Below are positions 8,293-14,586 of a DNA stretch of 25,032 nt, piece after piece. The position numbers and the translations under genes were made by a program. The notes beneath the pieces were generated by a model. It searched no databases. It was not told the DNA's origin and was given only the letters and a program-made list of their open reading frames with translations. This DNA comes from an uncultured Actinomycetes bacterium (lineage in GTDB: Bacteria; Actinomycetota; Thermoleophilia; Solirubrobacterales; Solirubrobacteraceae), in NCBI GenBank assembly GCA_937888775.1, contig CALAQT010000139.1, positions 1 to 25,032 of the forward strand, given 5' to 3'. How positions within the stretch are numbered: position 1 is the first letter of the stretch; every line of letters starts with the position of its first letter.

Positions 8293-9432
8293 TCAGCGCG
8301 CTTTGGGTAGGCCGAGCACGCGCTCGGCGATGATGTTCTTCAGCACCTCGGTCGTGCCGCCCTCGATCGAGTTCCCGCGAGCGCGCAGCAGCTCGTAAGC
8401 CCAGCGGTCCCCGGAGCGCAGCGCATCGGGGCCGAGCACGTCTGCCGCCAGCTGCGTCAGCTGCTGGTTGGTCTCAGACCAGATCCACTTCAGCAGCGAC
8501 CCCTCGGGGCCGGGCTGACCGTACTTCTCGATCACGGTCAACCCCCGGTAGGCGGTCAGCCGGAGGACCTCGGTCTTCAGGTGCAGCTCGCCGAGGCGGT
8601 CGGCGATCACCGGGTCGTCGAGCAGCCCGCGTGCGGCAGCCTCCTCGATCAGCCGATCAAGCAGCTGGCGCAGGCGCATCTGCAACGAAAAGCCCAGGCC
8701 GGCGCGCTCGTTCATCAGCGTCGTGAGCGCTACCTTCCAGCCGTTCCCGACGCCGCCGAGCACGTTGGCCTGCGGAATCCGGGCGCCGTCGATGAACAGC
8801 TCGTTGAACTCGGGCTCGCCGGTGATCTGGCGCAGCGGCACCACCTGCACGCCAGCCTGCTGCATGTCCATCAGGAAATAGGTCAGTCCCTTGTGCTTGG
8901 GCGCGTCGGGATCGGTTCGGGCCACGAGCATGCACCACTTCGAGTACTGCGCGCCGCTGGTCCACACCTTCTGCCCGGTGATGATCCACTCGTCGCCGTC
9001 GAGCACCGCGCGGGTCTTGACCGCCGCCAGATCCGAGCCGGCGTCGGGCTCGGAGAATCCCTGGCACCAGATCTCCTCTGCAGTGAGGATCGGCTCCAGG
9101 TAGCGCTCCTTCTGCTCTGGCGTACCCCAGGCCATGATCGTCGGCCCCGCCAGCAGCAGCCCCAAGACGTTGGCCGGAAGCGGCGCACCCGAGCGCGTCA
9201 GCTCCTCGAAGAAGATCGCCGACTCGGTCAGCGTCGCGCCGCGGCCGCCGAACTCCACCGGCCAGCTCACCGCCGCCAGACCATCCAGCGCCATCCGCCG
9301 CTGGTAGTCCCGCCGCCATTCGTATACGGCGTCCTCCCCACCGTCGGGCTCGGGCTCGGGCCCGTTGGCCGCAAACCACGATCGCACCTCCTCACGGAAG
9401 GCCGCCTCGCGGGCGTTGAACGTCAGGTCCAT
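8293..9432 (-). CDS. Acyl-CoA dehydrogenase, full-length FadE-type subunit
   Basis: Acyl-CoA dehydrogenase, 379 aa, introducing the alpha-beta double bond in an acyl-CoA. The N-terminal helical domain is followed by the flavin-binding mid domain (WCQGFSEPDAGSDLAAVKTRA, then WIITGQKVWTSGA). The C-terminal helical domain contains LMNERAGLG, whose Glu is a candidate catalytic base, and SIEGGTTEVLKNIIAERVLGL. The ATG at 9432 has AAGGAGG six bases ahead, and its start overlaps the tetR stop by 10 nt, so the two are translationally coupled. It probably pairs with the short dehydrogenase immediately downstream. The TetR gene at the head of the operon likely senses the acyl-CoA substrate (inference). 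Confidence 0.9.
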   Translation of the reverse strand: MDLTFNAREAAFREEVRSWFAANGPEPEPDGGEDAVYEWRRDYQRRMALDGLAAVSWPVEFGGRGATLTESAIFFEELTRSGAPLPANVLGLLLAGPTIMAWGTPEQKERYLEPILTAEEIWCQGFSEPDAGSDLAAVKTRAVLDGDEWIITGQKVWTSGAQYSKWCMLVARTDPDAPKHKGLTYFLMDMQQAGVQVVPLRQITGEPEFNELFIDGARIPQANVLGGVGNGWKVALTTLMNERAGLGFSLQMRLRQLLDRLIEEAAARGLLDDPVIADRLGELHLKTEVLRLTAYRGLTVIEKYGQPGPEGSLLKWIWSETNQQLTQLAADVLGPDALRSGDRWAYELLRARGNSIEGGTTEVLKNIIAERVLGLPKAR

Positions 9433-10025
9433 GCTTCCTCCTTTTCGGCTACAAGACGCACGGCGCATCCGACCAGCGTGTCCTCCAGATCGATCACCGG
9501 CTGGCCCACTGAAACCCGGCTGCAGGCCAGTTCGTGGACGCCGACGGCCAGAACGAACAGCGCGTCAGGGGGGGGCACCGGGCGCCCGGACCGCGCGAAC
9601 GTCGCGCCGTAGCGGGCGGCGAAGCGCCGTATCACCGCGTCACGCTCCTCGCCGACGGCGATCCGTTCCAGCAGGTAGACGCGTCCGAACAGCGGCTCGT
9701 CCTGCAGCGTACGCAGATACGCGCGAATGCCCAGCCGCAACTCCTCCCGCCAATCGGTGACGTCGCGCACCGCTTCGCTCACGCGCTGTTCGAGCACCTC
9801 GCATCCGAGGCGGTAGGCGGCCACCAGGCAGGCCTCCTTGGATTCGAACAGCTCATAGAACGTCCCGCGTGAGACGCGGGCCAGACGCACCGCGTCGGAG
9901 ACGGTGGCGTTGGCGAACCCCTTCTCGGCCACAGCGCGAACCATGCCGTCCAGCAGCTTGGCTCGCTGCACCCGTTCGGTGAGCAGCGGGCTGACCGACG
10001 GGTGGTCGCCAACAAGCGAGGACAC
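9423..10025 (-). CDS. TetR-family transcriptional repressor
   Basis: TetR/AcrR-type regulator, 200 aa, with an N-terminal helix-turn-helix at about residues 17-62 (AVAEKGFANATVSDAVRLARVSRGTFYELFESKEACL) and an all-helical ligand-binding domain. The chosen start is the GTG at 10025. The frame stays open to 10187, but that extension crosses the palindromic operator region and does not resemble a TetR N-terminus. It heads an operon with two acyl-CoA dehydrogenases (10-nt overlap with the first). By analogy with actinobacterial FadR/KstR-like TetR proteins, it probably represses the operon and is released by an acyl-CoA. It is almost certainly autoregulated through the tandem palindromes directly upstream. 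Confidence 0.88.
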   Translation of the reverse strand: MSSLVGDHPSVSPLLTERVQRAKLLDGMVRAVAEKGFANATVSDAVRLARVSRGTFYELFESKEACLVAAYRLGCEVLEQRVSEAVRDVTDWREELRLGIRAYLRTLQDEPLFGRVYLLERIAVGEERDAVIRRFAARYGATFARSGRPVPPPDALFVLAVGVHELACSRVSVGQPVIDLEDTLVGCAVRLVAEKEEAWT

Positions 10026-10029
10026 CGGC

Positions 10030-10046
10030 GGTATCCTACAGATACC
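10030..10046. promoter_or_regulatory. Candidate TetR operator O1
   Basis: GGTATC and GATACC are perfect 6-bp arms around a 5-nt spacer, ending 4 nt upstream of the tetR GTG. Together with the next palindrome it forms a tandem pair whose centres are 22 bp apart (two helical turns). Confidence 0.65.
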
Positions 10047-10051
10047 GTGGG

Positions 10052-10068
10052 CGTACCTGTGAGGTACG
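10052..10068. promoter_or_regulatory. Candidate TetR operator O2
   Basis: CGTACC and GGTACG are perfect 6-bp arms around a 5-nt spacer (TGTGA), same geometry and related arms to O1 (shared pattern nGTAyC-N5-GrTACn). It lies between the SIS gene stop and tetR, where the tetR promoter must be. Confidence 0.65.
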
Positions 10069-10084
10069 AACTGCCCAGGGCCCC

Positions 10085-11104
10085 TTAGGTCCCGGCGGCT
10101 TGCGCGGCCGCGCGGTAGAGCGGCTGCTCGCGCCGGATCAGATCGGGGTTGGTGCCGCGGGCGAGCGCGAACTCCAGCGTCAGCCACTGCAGCGCCAGCG
10201 CACCGGCGATCAGCGCGCCGGCCACCGGAGCGATTCCCGACGTCGAGGCATACAGCGTCACCGTGGCCATGCCCAAGACATCTGCCGCGGCCTGCACGTC
10301 GCGAGCCCGGCGATCGCGCGCGTCGCTGTGGCGAGCGTCAAAGCGCAGCATGATCAGCCCGGTGCGCCCATCGGCGGCAGCCAGATGCCCGTGCAGGATC
10401 TTCTCCAGACCCAACGGCGTCACCGACACGTGGGCCCCCTCCTCCAGCTTCAGCGCCAGCTCCCGGCCGGTCACCGCGTCGACGCCGCTGGCGGCGATCA
10501 GCAGCCGCTCGCAGCCGGTCAGCCGGGCTGCGGCGGCGGCGTACCGCGGACGCCGATCTAACGCCTCGTCGAGGATCTGGCGAACCGGCCCGGCGGGCGG
10601 CCCGCTCATCGCATACACAGCCAGCACAGGCGAGAGGTAACCCACGGTGTGGCACCACGAACGGTCGCGTAGCGGCGTCCGGACGACCAGCTTGGCCGTC
10701 GTGGCTCCCTCGGGCACCGCCGTGACCAGGATCGTGTGCGCGCCTCGGGCGCCGGCGGCCGCCAGCGCGTTGAGCGTTGCCGTGGTCCCGGCCTCATGTG
10801 AGATCCCCACGAGCACGCCTCCGGCCTGAGGTTCGATCGAGGCTTCAAACGCGTCACGGGCGATGGCTGACTCCACGCCGAGAGCCTCGTTGACCAGTTG
10901 CGCGCCGGCCATCGCCGCATGCTCGCTGGTGCCGCATCCGGTTAGTACGACGGGCTCGCCGGCGCTGAGCGCGCTGCGAATCAGCGCTCCCGCGTGGCGG
11001 GCCTCAGCGCTGGCCAAGAGCTCCGGCACGAGCTCTCGCTCGCGCAGGATCATCTCCTCCATCGCCCATGGAGGACCCGTACGGAGCTCTGGTTCAAATG
11101 CCAC
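10085..11104 (-). CDS. Double SIS-domain protein (AgaS/GlmS-isomerase-like)
   Basis: Sugar isomerase (SIS) family protein of 339 aa with two SIS domains, resembling AgaS or the isomerase half of GlmS. The N-terminal MEEMILRERELVPELL corresponds to the usual E-I-x-x-Q-P helix. SIS domain 1 contains VVLTGCGTSEHAAMAG and VGISHEAGTTATL; SIS domain 2 contains LLIAASGVDAVTGRELALKLEEGAHV and GLEKILHGHLAA, matching the sugar-phosphate loop. Likely substrate is an amino-sugar phosphate, but the canonical SQSGET loop is altered (SHEAGTT), so catalysis is uncertain. Start is a GTG at 11104; an ATG at 11062 is possible. It lies between the acyl-CoA and phosphonate gene groups, and I see no direct functional tie to either. 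Confidence 0.78.
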   Translation of the reverse strand: MAFEPELRTGPPWAMEEMILRERELVPELLASAEARHAGALIRSALSAGEPVVLTGCGTSEHAAMAGAQLVNEALGVESAIARDAFEASIEPQAGGVLVGISHEAGTTATLNALAAAGARGAHTILVTAVPEGATTAKLVVRTPLRDRSWCHTVGYLSPVLAVYAMSGPPAGPVRQILDEALDRRPRYAAAAARLTGCERLLIAASGVDAVTGRELALKLEEGAHVSVTPLGLEKILHGHLAAADGRTGLIMLRFDARHSDARDRRARDVQAAADVLGMATVTLYASTSGIAPVAGALIAGALALQWLTLEFALARGTNPDLIRREQPLYRAAAQAAGT

Positions 11105-11118
11105 GAGCTTGACGATAG

Positions 11119-11131
11119 GGCCCCTGGGGCC
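11119..11131. repeat. GC palindrome upstream of the SIS gene
   Basis: GGCCCC-T-GGGGCC, a perfect 13-nt palindrome 15 nt upstream of the SIS gene GTG. It may be an operator or part of a transcription-ending structure for the leftward phosphonate operon. Short GC palindromes also arise by chance here. Confidence 0.3.
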
Positions 11132-11146
11132 TCGGTGGCAACCTGC

Positions 11147-11308
11147 TCAGGACGGCGCTGCTAGCTCGGCCCACACGCGGTATCCGTCGGGGCGCTCTGT
11201 CCCCCAACGTACCGCCAGCCGATCGACGATCTCCAGACCCCAGCCTCGCCTACGGGACGATCGCACCGGACCTGTGCGCCGCAGTTGCTTGCAGCAAGCT
11301 TGTTGCAA
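11147..11308 (-). pseudogene. C-terminal remnant of an anti-sigma-factor-type HATPase (RsbW-like)
   Basis: A 53-codon open stretch whose last ~33 residues (GWGLEIVDRLAVRWGTE, then GYRVWAEL near the end) closely match the C-terminus of RsbW/HATPase_c_2 anti-sigma regulatory factors. The upstream part that should carry the N- and G1-boxes of the ATPase fold is absent; the HD gene occupies that DNA instead. No good start codon or ribosome binding site is present (only a TTG at 11308). It follows the HD gene stop (11312-11314) in the same reading frame. Interpreted as the stump of a deleted gene, perhaps lost when the phosphonate operon was inserted. Confidence 0.6.
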
Positions 11309-11311
11309 CCG

Positions 11312-11893
11312 TCAAGGCGCCTGCCCCAGTGTCTCACCGACTACCTGAATCAGTTCCTCCCGGTACTCGTCCAGTCCGGGGACGACGGCGCCGGGCACCT
11401 TTCCGCGGTCATCCAGATCCCGCAGGCGCACGGCCAGCTGCCAGTCCGCGTTGGACCGGAAAGCTGTTATCTCGTCGTCGCGCATCGGCCCTCCCTGGGC
11501 GACCAGGGTGCGGGCTGATACCTCGCTCAACCACCTGTGGTAGTCGATCTCGGTGGCGACCAGGTAGCGCTTGGCTGGGACGTGCTGCTCGGCCAGCCAC
11601 GCGATCCGCCGCCCCACGCGGGGGCGCAGCCATCGCGCAGCGGCCTCGCCATGATGCTCCTTGGGACCGTCGTAGGCCAGCCCGGCCACCGCCGGGGCCC
11701 GCGCGATGTCGTGCAGCAGCGCCGCAACCACCAGGTCGCGCTCCGCGCCCGCGGTCCGCGCCAGCCAGGCGCATTGCAGCGCATGCTCCAGCTGATCCAC
11801 CGGCTCGCCGTCATAGGGCAGGCCCGTCATCGACCAGCACGCGGCGATGATCTCCTGCACCGTGTCCTCCACGCTCCGCGCAGAGCCGGTCAT
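11312..11893 (-). CDS. Phosphonate-operon HD-domain oxygenase (PhnZ/TmpB-like)
   Basis: HD-domain protein of 193 aa of the phosphonate-operon-associated group (TIGR03276-type), related to the mixed-valent di-iron oxygenases PhnZ and TmpB, which cleave the C-P bond of 1-hydroxy-2-(trimethyl)aminoethylphosphonates. Visible ligand residues: H37 (QLEHALQ), H61-D62 (LLHDIA), H80/H81 (KEHHGE), H104 and K108 (HVPAKRYL), D161/D162 and K165 (LRDLDDRGK). The Y27-x-x-E30 pair (LPYDGEPV) matches the substrate-gating Tyr/Glu of PhnZ. The QGGPM motif is also typical. The ATG at 11893 overlaps the phnY stop as ATGA; a GTG at 11899 is the alternative. The Fe(II)/2-oxoglutarate hydroxylase that normally makes its substrate is not in this window. 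Confidence 0.82.
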   Translation of the reverse strand: MTGSARSVEDTVQEIIAACWSMTGLPYDGEPVDQLEHALQCAWLARTAGAERDLVVAALLHDIARAPAVAGLAYDGPKEHHGEAAARWLRPRVGRRIAWLAEQHVPAKRYLVATEIDYHRWLSEVSARTLVAQGGPMRDDEITAFRSNADWQLAVRLRDLDDRGKVPGAVVPGLDEYREELIQVVGETLGQAP

Positions 11894-13272
11894 GTCCACG
11901 GCAGGGAGTAGAGCTTTGTGTAGGACATTGCACGCATCGCCTCGCGCACCCCCTCCTTGACACCGAGCCCGCTATCGCCCACTCCTCCGAACGGCGTCAG
12001 CTCGGTCCGGTAGCCGGGGACCTCGCGGATGTTGACGGTGCCGGCGCGTAGCTCGCGGATGCAGCGCGAGATAGCGCGCCAGTCAAACGTGCAAACCGCA
12101 CTCGACAGCGCGTACGGCGTGGCGTTGGCCGTGGCGATGGCTTCGTCGAGATCGTTGACGCGGATGATCGGCGCCACGGGTCCGAAGGTCTCACGCGCCA
12201 CAAGCTCACTGCTGGGCGAGACGTGGTCGAGGACGGCTGGGGTCAGCAGCGCCCGATCGCGTTCACCCCCGCACAGGAGTTCCGCGCCCGCCTTCAAGGC
12301 GGTCTCGATCCGCGCCACGATGGTCTGTGCAGCGGGCTCGTCAATCACCGTGCCGACGTCCGTCTCCTCACCGAGCGGGTCGCCACAGCGGAGCGCTGAA
12401 GCGGCGCTGACCGTCCGTTGCGCGAGCTCATCGGCGACCGCCTCCACGGCGATTATCCGTTTGACCGCCGTGCACCGCTGACCCGAGTTCTGAAACGCGC
12501 CCTGCACCGCGAGGCGGGCAGCCTCGTCCAGATCGGCATCGGCGAGCACGATCAGCGGATCGTTGCCACCCAGTTCCAACACCGCCCGGCGATAGCCCAG
12601 CCGAGCCGCGATCGACTTTCCCACCGCTACCCCGCCGGTGAACGACACCACCTCCACCGCCTCGTGGGCGAGAAACGAATCCAGAATCGTGACGGGGTCG
12701 CCGCAGATGATCTGAGCCGCGCCGATCGGCAGACCTGCGTCGCCGAGCAGCTCGGCCAGGCGGAGCGCGGTCAGCGGCGTCTTCTCCGAGGGCTTGCAGA
12801 CGATCGGCGCACCGGCAGCGATGGCCGGCGCAAGCTTGTGCGCCACCTGGTTGAGCGGGTGGTTGAAGGGCGTGATCGCCGCCACCAGGCCAACCGGTAC
12901 GCGCAAAGTGTAGGCGCGGCGGTCGCGTCCGTGCGCAGAGATGTCACCGGCGAACACCTCACCGTCGTCGCGCAGCACTTCGATTGCCGCGAAGCGGAAC
13001 GCGTCGACGGCCCGGCTTACCTCGTGACGGGTGTCCTTCAGGCACAGCCCTGACTCGGATGAGATCAGGCGAGCGAGCTCCTCACGTGAGGCGCGCAAAC
13101 GTTCGGCCACCGCGAACAGAAGCTGCGATCGCTCGTGACGCGAAAGTCCACCGGCCCAGCGGGCGCCATCGTCCAGAGCCTTCCGCACCTGCGCCGCGCT
13201 CGCGATCGGCGCCTCGCCGACTACATCGCCGGTGTAGGGGTTGCGAACCTCCAGCGCCAACCGCGTGGTCAT
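11890..13272 (-). CDS. phnY: Phosphonoacetaldehyde dehydrogenase
   Basis: NAD(P)-dependent aldehyde dehydrogenase, 460 aa, most likely oxidising phosphonoacetaldehyde to phosphonoacetate. ALDH landmarks: oxyanion Asn137 in ITPFNHP, cofactor segment CKPSEKTP, FTGG at 211-214, general base E233 in LELGGNDP, nucleophile C267 in FQNSGQRCTA. The assignment to the phosphonate branch rests on context. It overlaps phnA (phosphonoacetate hydrolase) by 4 nt (ATGA) and the HD oxygenase by the same arrangement, giving a phnA-phnY-HD operon. NPYTGDVVGE and GGNDPLIVLADADLDEA are consistent with the PhnY subfamily. Not to be confused with the dioxygenase also called PhnY*. Confidence 0.85.
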   Translation of the reverse strand: MTTRLALEVRNPYTGDVVGEAPIASAAQVRKALDDGARWAGGLSRHERSQLLFAVAERLRASREELARLISSESGLCLKDTRHEVSRAVDAFRFAAIEVLRDDGEVFAGDISAHGRDRRAYTLRVPVGLVAAITPFNHPLNQVAHKLAPAIAAGAPIVCKPSEKTPLTALRLAELLGDAGLPIGAAQIICGDPVTILDSFLAHEAVEVVSFTGGVAVGKSIAARLGYRRAVLELGGNDPLIVLADADLDEAARLAVQGAFQNSGQRCTAVKRIIAVEAVADELAQRTVSAASALRCGDPLGEETDVGTVIDEPAAQTIVARIETALKAGAELLCGGERDRALLTPAVLDHVSPSSELVARETFGPVAPIIRVNDLDEAIATANATPYALSSAVCTFDWRAISRCIRELRAGTVNIREVPGYRTELTPFGGVGDSGLGVKEGVREAMRAMSYTKLYSLPWT

Positions 13273-14483
13273 GCCAGGTGGTTGAGCAGCAGGTCGTGTA
13301 GGTCGCGGTTGTGAAGCTCGCGTCCGGCCAGACCATCCACAGCCAGCCGCTCGCAGACGATGATCGGCACCGGGCGCTCGTGAAGGCCACCGTGGGAGCG
13401 AAGCTCGCCGTGCAGCGCGCTGATGTCGTGGGCCTGGCGAGATTTTCCGAGCACCGTCTGCGCATCGGCCAGCACCACGAGATCCCCGATCCGGTCGGGC
13501 GGGAGATCGAAGCTATCGGCAGCGGCGCTGCGGTTCAGCACACCCTCCACTCCCGGAAGCGCCGCGAGCGCGCTGCGGGCGCGGTCGAGCTCGTCCGCGT
13601 CATCGACATGAACCCAGGCCATTGAGCCCAGCGCGGCGTGGTGAACGACATAGGGATCGGTGATCGGGCACAGCGTGTGCCCGCTGGCGACACCCGCTTC
13701 GGCCAGCGCCTCGTCGAGGAACCGCACGTTCGGGCGGCCATCGGCGCCGGTCTTTGAGCGCATCCCGTGGTCGGCCGCCAGGCCGACCACGAAGCCCGCG
13801 TCGATGGCGCGACCGAGCGCGGCGTCGACGGCCCGGTAGAAATCGTCGGACATCGGCGCTCCCGGCGCGGCGGCGTGCTGTACGAAATCGGTCAGCGAGG
13901 CGTAGACGAGCTTTGACTGCAACCGCTCGGCCAAGGCGACCGCAAGGTCGATCGTATAGGGCGAGAGCTGCCAGTCGTAGATGCCGGGATTGCCACTACC
14001 AAGTACCTCGGTCACCGGCGTTCCGTCCGCGAGCGTCTGCTCGTGTGCGCACTCGGCACTGAACGCCGGAACGTCGCCCACGGCCAGCAGGCGACGCAGC
14101 TTGTCCTTCGCCGTGACACACAGGACTTCCACGCCCGCCGCGTGGGCGGCAGCGTAGATCGTCGTCGCCCGCAGAAAGACAGGGTCGGTTACCTGCACCT
14201 CCTCGCCGCATTCGTTGCGGTAGTGGTTACCGGCGACGCCGTTGCTGGCCGCGCAGACGCCCGTCACGATCGCGACATTGTTGGGGTTGGTGAACGTCGG
14301 GACCTGGGCCCGCCCGAGCCGATACATCCCGCCCGCGGAAAGGCTCTCGGCCAGGCGTGGCATCAGGCTGCGCTCAAGGGCATCGTCGACGTATTCCGGA
14401 TCCCAGCCATCGGCGCAAACCGCCAGCACGGGACGCCGTGGAACGTTGTACACGCGGTCGTTGGCCACGAACGTGACGTCCAT
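13269..14483 (-). CDS. phnA: Phosphonoacetate hydrolase
   Basis: Zinc-dependent C-P hydrolase of the alkaline phosphatase superfamily, 404 aa, converting phosphonoacetate to acetate and phosphate. First metal-ligand Asp25 is in VCADGWDP. The nucleophilic Thr65 lies in VPTFTNPNNVAIVTG, the PhnA signature. Further ligands are in TDFVQHAA, LAADHGM and the C-terminal GGLHERP. The start at 14483 gives MDVTFVANDRVYNVP, the usual PhnA opening; a further in-frame ATG lies five codons upstream. There is no Shine-Dalgarno sequence. TATATT sits 6 nt upstream of ATG, so the message may be leaderless. It is the first gene of phnA-phnY-HD and diverges from the FAD oxidoreductase gene. Confidence 0.92.
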   Translation of the reverse strand: MDVTFVANDRVYNVPRRPVLAVCADGWDPEYVDDALERSLMPRLAESLSAGGMYRLGRAQVPTFTNPNNVAIVTGVCAASNGVAGNHYRNECGEEVQVTDPVFLRATTIYAAAHAAGVEVLCVTAKDKLRRLLAVGDVPAFSAECAHEQTLADGTPVTEVLGSGNPGIYDWQLSPYTIDLAVALAERLQSKLVYASLTDFVQHAAAPGAPMSDDFYRAVDAALGRAIDAGFVVGLAADHGMRSKTGADGRPNVRFLDEALAEAGVASGHTLCPITDPYVVHHAALGSMAWVHVDDADELDRARSALAALPGVEGVLNRSAAADSFDLPPDRIGDLVVLADAQTVLGKSRQAHDISALHGELRSHGGLHERPVPIIVCERLAVDGLAGRELHNRDLHDLLLNHLA

Positions 14484-14484
14484 G

Positions 14485-14500
14485 GCCTGAATATACAAGT
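14485..14500. promoter_or_regulatory. Degenerate GntR operator overlapping the phnA -10 region
   Basis: Read on the minus strand this is ACTTGTATATTCAGGC, 12 of 16 identical to the inverted repeat at 14571-14586 and sharing its first eight bases. It contains TATATT, a good -10 hexamer, immediately before the phnA ATG. A repressor bound here would block phnA transcription. Confidence 0.55.
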
Positions 14501-14533
14501 GGCCCTTTGCTCGTCGGAAGAAATACCGGACCC

Positions 14534-14562
14534 GGTTACCGAATCGTCACAGCTGGTCCACC
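14534..14562. promoter_or_regulatory. PHO-box-like direct repeats between phnA and the FAD gene
   Basis: Three 7-nt cores spaced exactly 11 nt apart: GGTTACC (14534), CGTCACA (14545) and GTCCACC (14556). This resembles the actinobacterial PhoP/RegX3 box (11-nt units around GTTCACC). The site is centred in the divergent promoter, about 50 nt from phnA and 25 nt from the FAD gene. The stretch ACCGAATCGTCAC recurs exactly at 19451-19463. Confidence 0.5.
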
Positions 14563-14570
14563 GCTCATAG

Positions 14571-14586
14571 ACTTGTATTGACAAGC
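14571..14586. promoter_or_regulatory. GntR operator at the FAD oxidoreductase start
   Basis: ACTTGT-ATTG-ACAAGC, an inverted repeat ending directly before the GTG start. Its core GTATTGAC resembles the HutC-family pattern GT-N-TA-N-AC. It overlaps a possible -10 (TAGACT, 14568-14573). The same inverted repeat with perfect arms lies upstream of phnD. Confidence 0.7.

Noticed and set aside
8581..9612. 343-codon plus-strand open frame opposite the large acyl-CoA dehydrogenase
   Set aside because: No recognisable domain, low-complexity composition; the minus strand encodes a complete enzyme.
10026..10187. N-terminal extension of the TetR gene to 10187
   Set aside because: It would run through both palindromes and into the SIS gene, and is not TetR-like.
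14578..14586. TTG at 14578 as start of the FAD gene, or TTGACA there as its -35 box
   Set aside because: The TTG lies inside the inverted repeat and the GTG at 14587 gives the normal N-terminus; a -35 at 14578 would place transcription start inside the coding region.
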